A model generated the notes under the pieces. The model was not told the origin of the DNA and did no database searches. It saw only the letters and a list, made by a program, of their open reading frames with translations. A stretch of 64,000 bases of DNA from the NCBI RefSeq assembly GCF_900141875.1, contig NZ_FQZE01000001.1:186001-250000 (forward strand), in the 5' to 3' direction. Positions 60,380 through 64,000 of this stretch are shown here, piece by piece. Position 1 is the first letter of the stretch, and the number at the start of each line of letters is the position of its first letter. The translations under genes and the position numbers were made by a program. The DNA is from Tangfeifania diversioriginum. Lineage in GTDB: Bacteria; Bacteroidota; Bacteroidia; Bacteroidales; Prolixibacteraceae.

Positions 60380-62350
60380 ATGAAAATACTTGACAAATTA
60401 CCATATTTCATTGTGGCTGCTTTTGCCTGGGTTGCAATCGTTTCGTCGTGTGCCAACCAGGGCATGCCCACCGGCGGGCCGCGCGACAGCATTCCCCCGG
60501 TGCTTATGAGTACGCAGCCCGAATACAAAGCGTTAAACTTTAGCGGAGAAGAAGTCCAGCTAACGTTTAATGAATTTATTATTCCGGATGCTATTTCAGA
60601 AAAGCTCGTGATTTCGCCCCCGCTTGAAAGCCGCCCGTCAATTCTGACCAAATCAAAAACATTGATTATCCGGTTCAACGAAGAGTTAAAAGACAGTTCT
60701 ACTTACTCACTCGATTTTAAAAACTCGGTTGTTGACAATAATGAACGAAACGAACTGGAAGGCCTGCGCTTCTCATTCAGCACCGGCGATGTGCATGACT
60801 CACTGCGGGTTGCCGGTAAAATAATTAACGGGTTTAACCTTGAACCTGAAGAAGAGTCGCTGGTGATGTTGCACAAAAACCTGCACGATTCAGCAGTTTA
60901 TACACTTCTGCCCAACTATATTGCAAAAACCGACAAAGAGGGCAACTTCCTGATTTCGAACATTGCCCCCGGGGAGTACCACCTTTTTTCTATAAACGAT
61001 TTGAATAACGATTTGCGTTATAATGAAGGGGCAGAAAAGATTGCTTTTGCAGATACACTCATTGTCCCCGATGCCGAATTTCATGCTGAAGCCGACACAT
61101 TAACACAAGGACTTGACTCAATGCTCATTGAAGGGCACACCCATTTTTCACCCGAGCCTTTTTTCATGCGCAACTTTACTGAAAACATATATGAGCAATA
61201 CGTCAAAAAAGCTGAACGTGAAACAAAATATAAAAGCACCTTTGTTTTTAACGAAACGGTTATTGACTCGTTCGGCATCAGGCCGCTCAATGCAGAAACC
61301 AAAGACTGGTACATTCTGGAGCCCAATGAAGAGTTCGACTCGCTTACTGTTTGGATAGCAGACACCACGCTGGCTGCCAACGATACTATTCCGGTTGAAA
61401 TGTCCTATTTTCAACTCGACTCACTGGAGCAGTTCTACCTGCAAACCGACACAGTGGAGTTGGTTTTTACGGAGAAGAAAGAAGAATCAAGACGTGGCAG
61501 AAGAGGCAGAAATGAAGATGATGAAGAGGAAGAAGGTCCCGAACCAGTTCCGCAGTTTAACTGGACGACCAACCTCAGCTCGTCGAACTTTGAATTGAAT
61601 AACGATATTGTGCTGACTGCCCCACAGCCACTGGCAGGAATCGATACTTCGGCGATGTTACTTTACCTGAAGCAAGACACGCTGCAAACACCTTTAAATT
61701 TCAATTTTACAAAAGACACAGCAGCCTGGAGAACCTACCGGATTGCCTACAACTGGGAGCCGGAAACCAGTTACACGCTGGTAATCGACTCGGCAGCCTG
61801 CATAAATATTTACGGCATAACCAGCAAGGCGCTTGAAAGCTCGTTTAAAACCAGGGCCGAAGATTACTACGGCTCCATCAACCTCGATCTGAACAATGTA
61901 CCTGGTGATGTTTTGGTTCAGCTGCTTGAAAACGCCGACCAGGAAGAGGTTATCAGAGAAATAAAGACAGACGAAGACGGAACTGTTGTTTTCGATTTTC
62001 TTGCACCCGACAAATACAAAGTAAAAGTTATTTACGACCGAAACGGCAACGGGAAGTGGGACCCCGGAAGTTACCAGGATAAGTTCCAACCCGAGCTGGT
62101 CAGTTACATCAATGAAGTAATTAAAGTACGCTCCAACTGGGAATGGAAACATGTTTGGGACCTGACACCCGATCCCACCTTCATTAAAAATATCAGGGAT
62201 AAAGAACTGGAAGAACAACAACGAAAAGAAGCCGAGGAAGACGCAAGGCGCGAATCAGAGCAGGGCACCAATCAAAGACAGCAGCAAAATAATATGTTTG
62301 GCCCGGGTGGTGGAATTTCGCCGGGTTCTCTGCGCCCATCCGGAAGGTAA
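60380..62350 (+). CDS. Ig-like (Big_5) domain lipoprotein conserved in Bacteroidota
   Basis: 656 aa. Signal peptide and lipobox IVSSC (C24), followed by ANQGMPTGGPRDSIPPVLM, the characteristic opening of this family. An N-terminal bacterial Ig-like domain (VQLTFNEFIIPDAISEKLVI; LIIRFNEELKDSSTYSLDF) leads into repeated beta-rich regions and a transthyretin-like module (EGNFLISNIAPGEYHLFSI; YKVKVIYDRNGNGKWDPG). There is an acidic/basic low-complexity linker (RRGRRGRNEDDEEEEG) near residue 375 and a Gln/Glu-rich tail. Function is unknown; it is probably an envelope protein. Possible structural role inferred only. Confidence 0.75.
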   Translation: MKILDKLPYFIVAAFAWVAIVSSCANQGMPTGGPRDSIPPVLMSTQPEYKALNFSGEEVQLTFNEFIIPDAISEKLVISPPLESRPSILTKSKTLIIRFNEELKDSSTYSLDFKNSVVDNNERNELEGLRFSFSTGDVHDSLRVAGKIINGFNLEPEEESLVMLHKNLHDSAVYTLLPNYIAKTDKEGNFLISNIAPGEYHLFSINDLNNDLRYNEGAEKIAFADTLIVPDAEFHAEADTLTQGLDSMLIEGHTHFSPEPFFMRNFTENIYEQYVKKAERETKYKSTFVFNETVIDSFGIRPLNAETKDWYILEPNEEFDSLTVWIADTTLAANDTIPVEMSYFQLDSLEQFYLQTDTVELVFTEKKEESRRGRRGRNEDDEEEEGPEPVPQFNWTTNLSSSNFELNNDIVLTAPQPLAGIDTSAMLLYLKQDTLQTPLNFNFTKDTAAWRTYRIAYNWEPETSYTLVIDSAACINIYGITSKALESSFKTRAEDYYGSINLDLNNVPGDVLVQLLENADQEEVIREIKTDEDGTVVFDFLAPDKYKVKVIYDRNGNGKWDPGSYQDKFQPELVSYINEVIKVRSNWEWKHVWDLTPDPTFIKNIRDKELEEQQRKEAEEDARRESEQGTNQRQQQNNMFGPGGGISPGSLRPSGR

Positions 62351-62580
62351 TTTCTGAATAATAATTCTGAAAGCAGCATATCTGGCTATGCTTTGCTTTT
62401 CACCTGATTTTTCAACAGATCAACCCTCCTTAATCATAATTATTTTATGTTGTAAAAACTAAACAGCGTAAAATGAACGTTATAACAAAAATTGTGAATA
62501 CCTTTATGTTGTCCGGATAATTTGATTACTGGAAAAATTTGTGGTATTTTTAAAAAGTCCTTTTAAAATTCGGTTGTGCT

Positions 62581-63078
62581 ATGCAAAATACTAAAAATCC
62601 GCTCATCTTTATCGTAAATGACAGCACGGTTTACAAAAACCTTATTCTTGGTTATTTAGATTCAAAAGGTTTTTCCAACATTAAAACCTTCCAAAGCGGA
62701 GAAGAGTGCCTCAGGTCAATCCACCTGAAACCCGATATTGTTGTTTTGGATTATACATTCGAAGGCATTTCAGGATTGGAACTTATGCGGAAAGTACATG
62801 TCGATCATCCGGAAATTGATTTTGTATTTTTGAGTGGACAAAATGATGTGGAAGTTGCTGTAAGCATCATGAAAAAAGGAGCAGCCGATTATATTGTGAA
62901 AAACGATCAGGCACCGCAACACCTTTTGCATTCCGTTGAATATTTAATTTCGGCAACCAAAAGCGAAAAAGTAAAAAAAGGCTTTCAAATTGGCGTAATC
63001 GGCTTCTTTATCATGATGTTTCTGCTCATCATGATTATTATTCTGATGACAATATTCCTTGAAGATTTCAACCTTTAA
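62581..63078 (+). CDS. receiver-domain protein with C-terminal membrane helix
   Basis: 165 aa. Residues 5-125 are a CheY-like receiver with phospho-acceptor D57 in VVLDYTFEG and K107 in DYIVKND. The acidic pocket reads VND (N13-D14) rather than DD, and the usual proline after the Lys is Asn. After residue ~130 a basic linker leads to a membrane helix (IGVIGFFIMMFLLIMIIILM) and a short tail. No output domain is present. A membrane-tethered phosphate sink or scaffold is inferred. No kinase is adjacent, and the 230-bp gap upstream shows no clear promoter. Confidence 0.8.
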   Translation: MQNTKNPLIFIVNDSTVYKNLILGYLDSKGFSNIKTFQSGEECLRSIHLKPDIVVLDYTFEGISGLELMRKVHVDHPEIDFVFLSGQNDVEVAVSIMKKGAADYIVKNDQAPQHLLHSVEYLISATKSEKVKKGFQIGVIGFFIMMFLLIMIIILMTIFLEDFNL

Positions 63079-63108
63079 AAAATCCAGGCTCCAAAAAAAT
63101 GAAACAAA

Positions 63109-63138
63109 AAAGCCGGAGAAGTTGCCCTCTCCGGCTTT
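63109..63138. terminator. bidirectional terminator between convergent genes
   Basis: Perfect 11-bp stem AAAGCCGGAGA/TCTCCGGCTTT with an 8-nt loop, A-rich on the left and T-ended on the right. It serves the receiver gene and the convergent secreted protein gene. Confidence 0.8.
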
Positions 63139-63196
63139 AATATTACTGTTAATTCAATTCGTCATTTAAAAAAATGACACAAACGTATCCTCTAAT

Positions 63197-63781
63197 CTAT
63201 TTTACTAAATCATAGGTGTACTGGCTGTTGTTTGAGCTTAACACTACACGGTAGGTTCCTTTTTCCAGCTTGGAAAGATCGTAGCCTGTAGCAACGTTAA
63301 AATCTGTACCCAGCTCGGTTTGATAAACCAGTCTGCTATCATCAAAAAATTTCAGTTTCAGTTTTTCCTGATCAAAATTCAGGTAAGATAACTGAAGCAC
63401 ATCGTTGGTGTAATTGAAATAAGGATCAAAATGCATTTTTGATTCTCCTACAACAATACCATTGCCCGAAACTTCGAAGTTGTTCGATACTTTTGTGTCG
63501 TTAACTCTCAGGTTAAAAACGTACTCTCCTGATTCCAACCCAGCAAAATCGAAAACTTTACGGTAATCGGTTATTGCATTGTTGGTTTGTTTATAATAAA
63601 CAACTGCACCGGTTTTGTCTTCAATGCTCACTTCAAACACTGCCGGGTTTTCGTTTAAAATAGATACTACTGCCCTGTCGGCTGTAATAGGAGTTACACT
63701 CACTTTTGGTTTCTCTACGGCGGTGGTTATAGTGGCAACCGCTAATGCCATAACTGTAAATACTAATTTAATTGTTTTCAT
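63197..63781 (-). CDS. small secreted beta-rich protein, unassigned
   Basis: 194 aa. Signal peptide MKTIKLVFTVMALAVATITTA. The mature region appears to be two beta-sandwich-like halves: VSILNENPAVFEVSIEDKTG ... ESGEYVFNLRVNDTKVSNNF and LKLKFFDDSRLVYQTELG ... LEKGTYRVVLSSNNSQYTYD. Each half ends in a short G-T/E-Y-x-V strand like the repeats of DUF3244 or sorting-domain-like folds, but no family is claimed. Probably periplasmic or secreted. A TATGTTTG promoter element lies 35 bp upstream. Confidence 0.7.
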   Translation of the reverse strand: MKTIKLVFTVMALAVATITTAVEKPKVSVTPITADRAVVSILNENPAVFEVSIEDKTGAVVYYKQTNNAITDYRKVFDFAGLESGEYVFNLRVNDTKVSNNFEVSGNGIVVGESKMHFDPYFNYTNDVLQLSYLNFDQEKLKLKFFDDSRLVYQTELGTDFNVATGYDLSKLEKGTYRVVLSSNNSQYTYDLVK

Positions 63782-63816
63782 AACTTTCTATTTTAAGTTT
63801 AACATGAACTTCACTG

Positions 63817-63824
63817 CAAACATA
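63817..63824 (-). promoter_or_regulatory. -7 promoter element for the small secreted protein
   Basis: On the minus strand TATGTTTG, matching TAnnTTTG. From 63825 to the window end the AT-rich DNA shows no recognisable gene. Confidence 0.5.
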
Positions 63825-64000
63825 TATGTTTTTCAGCATTATGCTGTAAAACATACGTTAATAATACATCAAATAAATGTGAAATTAACTTTTAATAATT
63901 GTTTCGTATCTAAATAAATCATTAACAAACTCATGCACAGCAAATTAAAAATAAAAGCACAGCACTATCAAAAACCGTGCCTTAACTCAATTAACGTGTT

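Overview
The window looks like a chromosomal segment of a Bacteroidota bacterium, probably from the Marinilabiliales/Prolixibacteraceae side of Bacteroidales (lineage inferred). Supporting signs are SusC/SusD/SusE starch-uptake proteins, a type IX secretion sorting domain on a secreted amylase, GSCFA-type and DksA-like proteins of Bacteroidota type, and many upstream regions with the Bacteroidota -7 promoter element TAnnTTTG.

Layout. 1-329 is the tail of a GSCFA protein. 415-7703 is a glycogen cluster: debranching enzyme, GT4 glycogen synthase-like enzyme, GH57 protein with an altered catalytic site, and alpha-glucan phosphorylase. 7865-10128 is an XRE-cupin regulator with an acyl-CoA synthetase. 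10149-16443 is a minus-strand defence-like operon: a type IIG restriction-modification protein, a SEC-C/HEPN protein and RhuM. 16590-17971 carries pyrH and frr. 18078-22580 holds a GT-C glycosyltransferase, a GT2 glycosyltransferase, a small membrane protein and a Tat-exported oxidoreductase. 22829-26204 holds a membrane-spanning transcription factor with a LamG ectodomain and a beta-phosphoglucomutase. 26198-28345 is a pteridine operon (folM-like, folX-like, RAYT::folK). 28470-36263 is housekeeping: XRE membrane protein, ribE, cysS, lspA, dksA-like, ileS. 36300-37010 is decayed DNA. 36985-54581 is a starch/maltose utilisation locus: secreted GH13, SusE, SusD with extra starch-binding domains, SusC, an orphan Dam methylase, a LacI regulator, an MFS transporter, maltose phosphorylase and SusA-like GH13. 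54707-63781 holds an ATPase, a WbsX/GH99-like lipoprotein, TetR, RNase R, an Ig-like lipoprotein, a membrane-anchored receiver protein and a small secreted protein.

The most unusual signal is a set of REP-associated tyrosine transposase (RAYT, Y1 HUH) domains built in frame into cellular genes, together with palindromic repeats that are themselves translated. One RAYT domain of about 208 residues sits inside the type IIG methyltransferase just before its NPPY motif. A second is fused in frame to the N-terminus of FolK. In both, the palindromes lie between the HUH motif and the catalytic tyrosine, and each family is always read in the same frame. Further palindrome families abut or overlap the ends of ribE, cysS and a vapC remnant. 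All of this was read by eye; no homology or structure search was run.

Working together, the starch locus would bind starch at the surface (SusD/SusE), cut it outside (T9SS GH13) and in the periplasm (SusA), import maltose through the MFS carrier, phosphorolyse it (GH65) and convert beta-glucose-1-phosphate with the beta-phosphoglucomutase at 25443. Excess glucose could be stored and recalled by the glycogen cluster at the start of the window.
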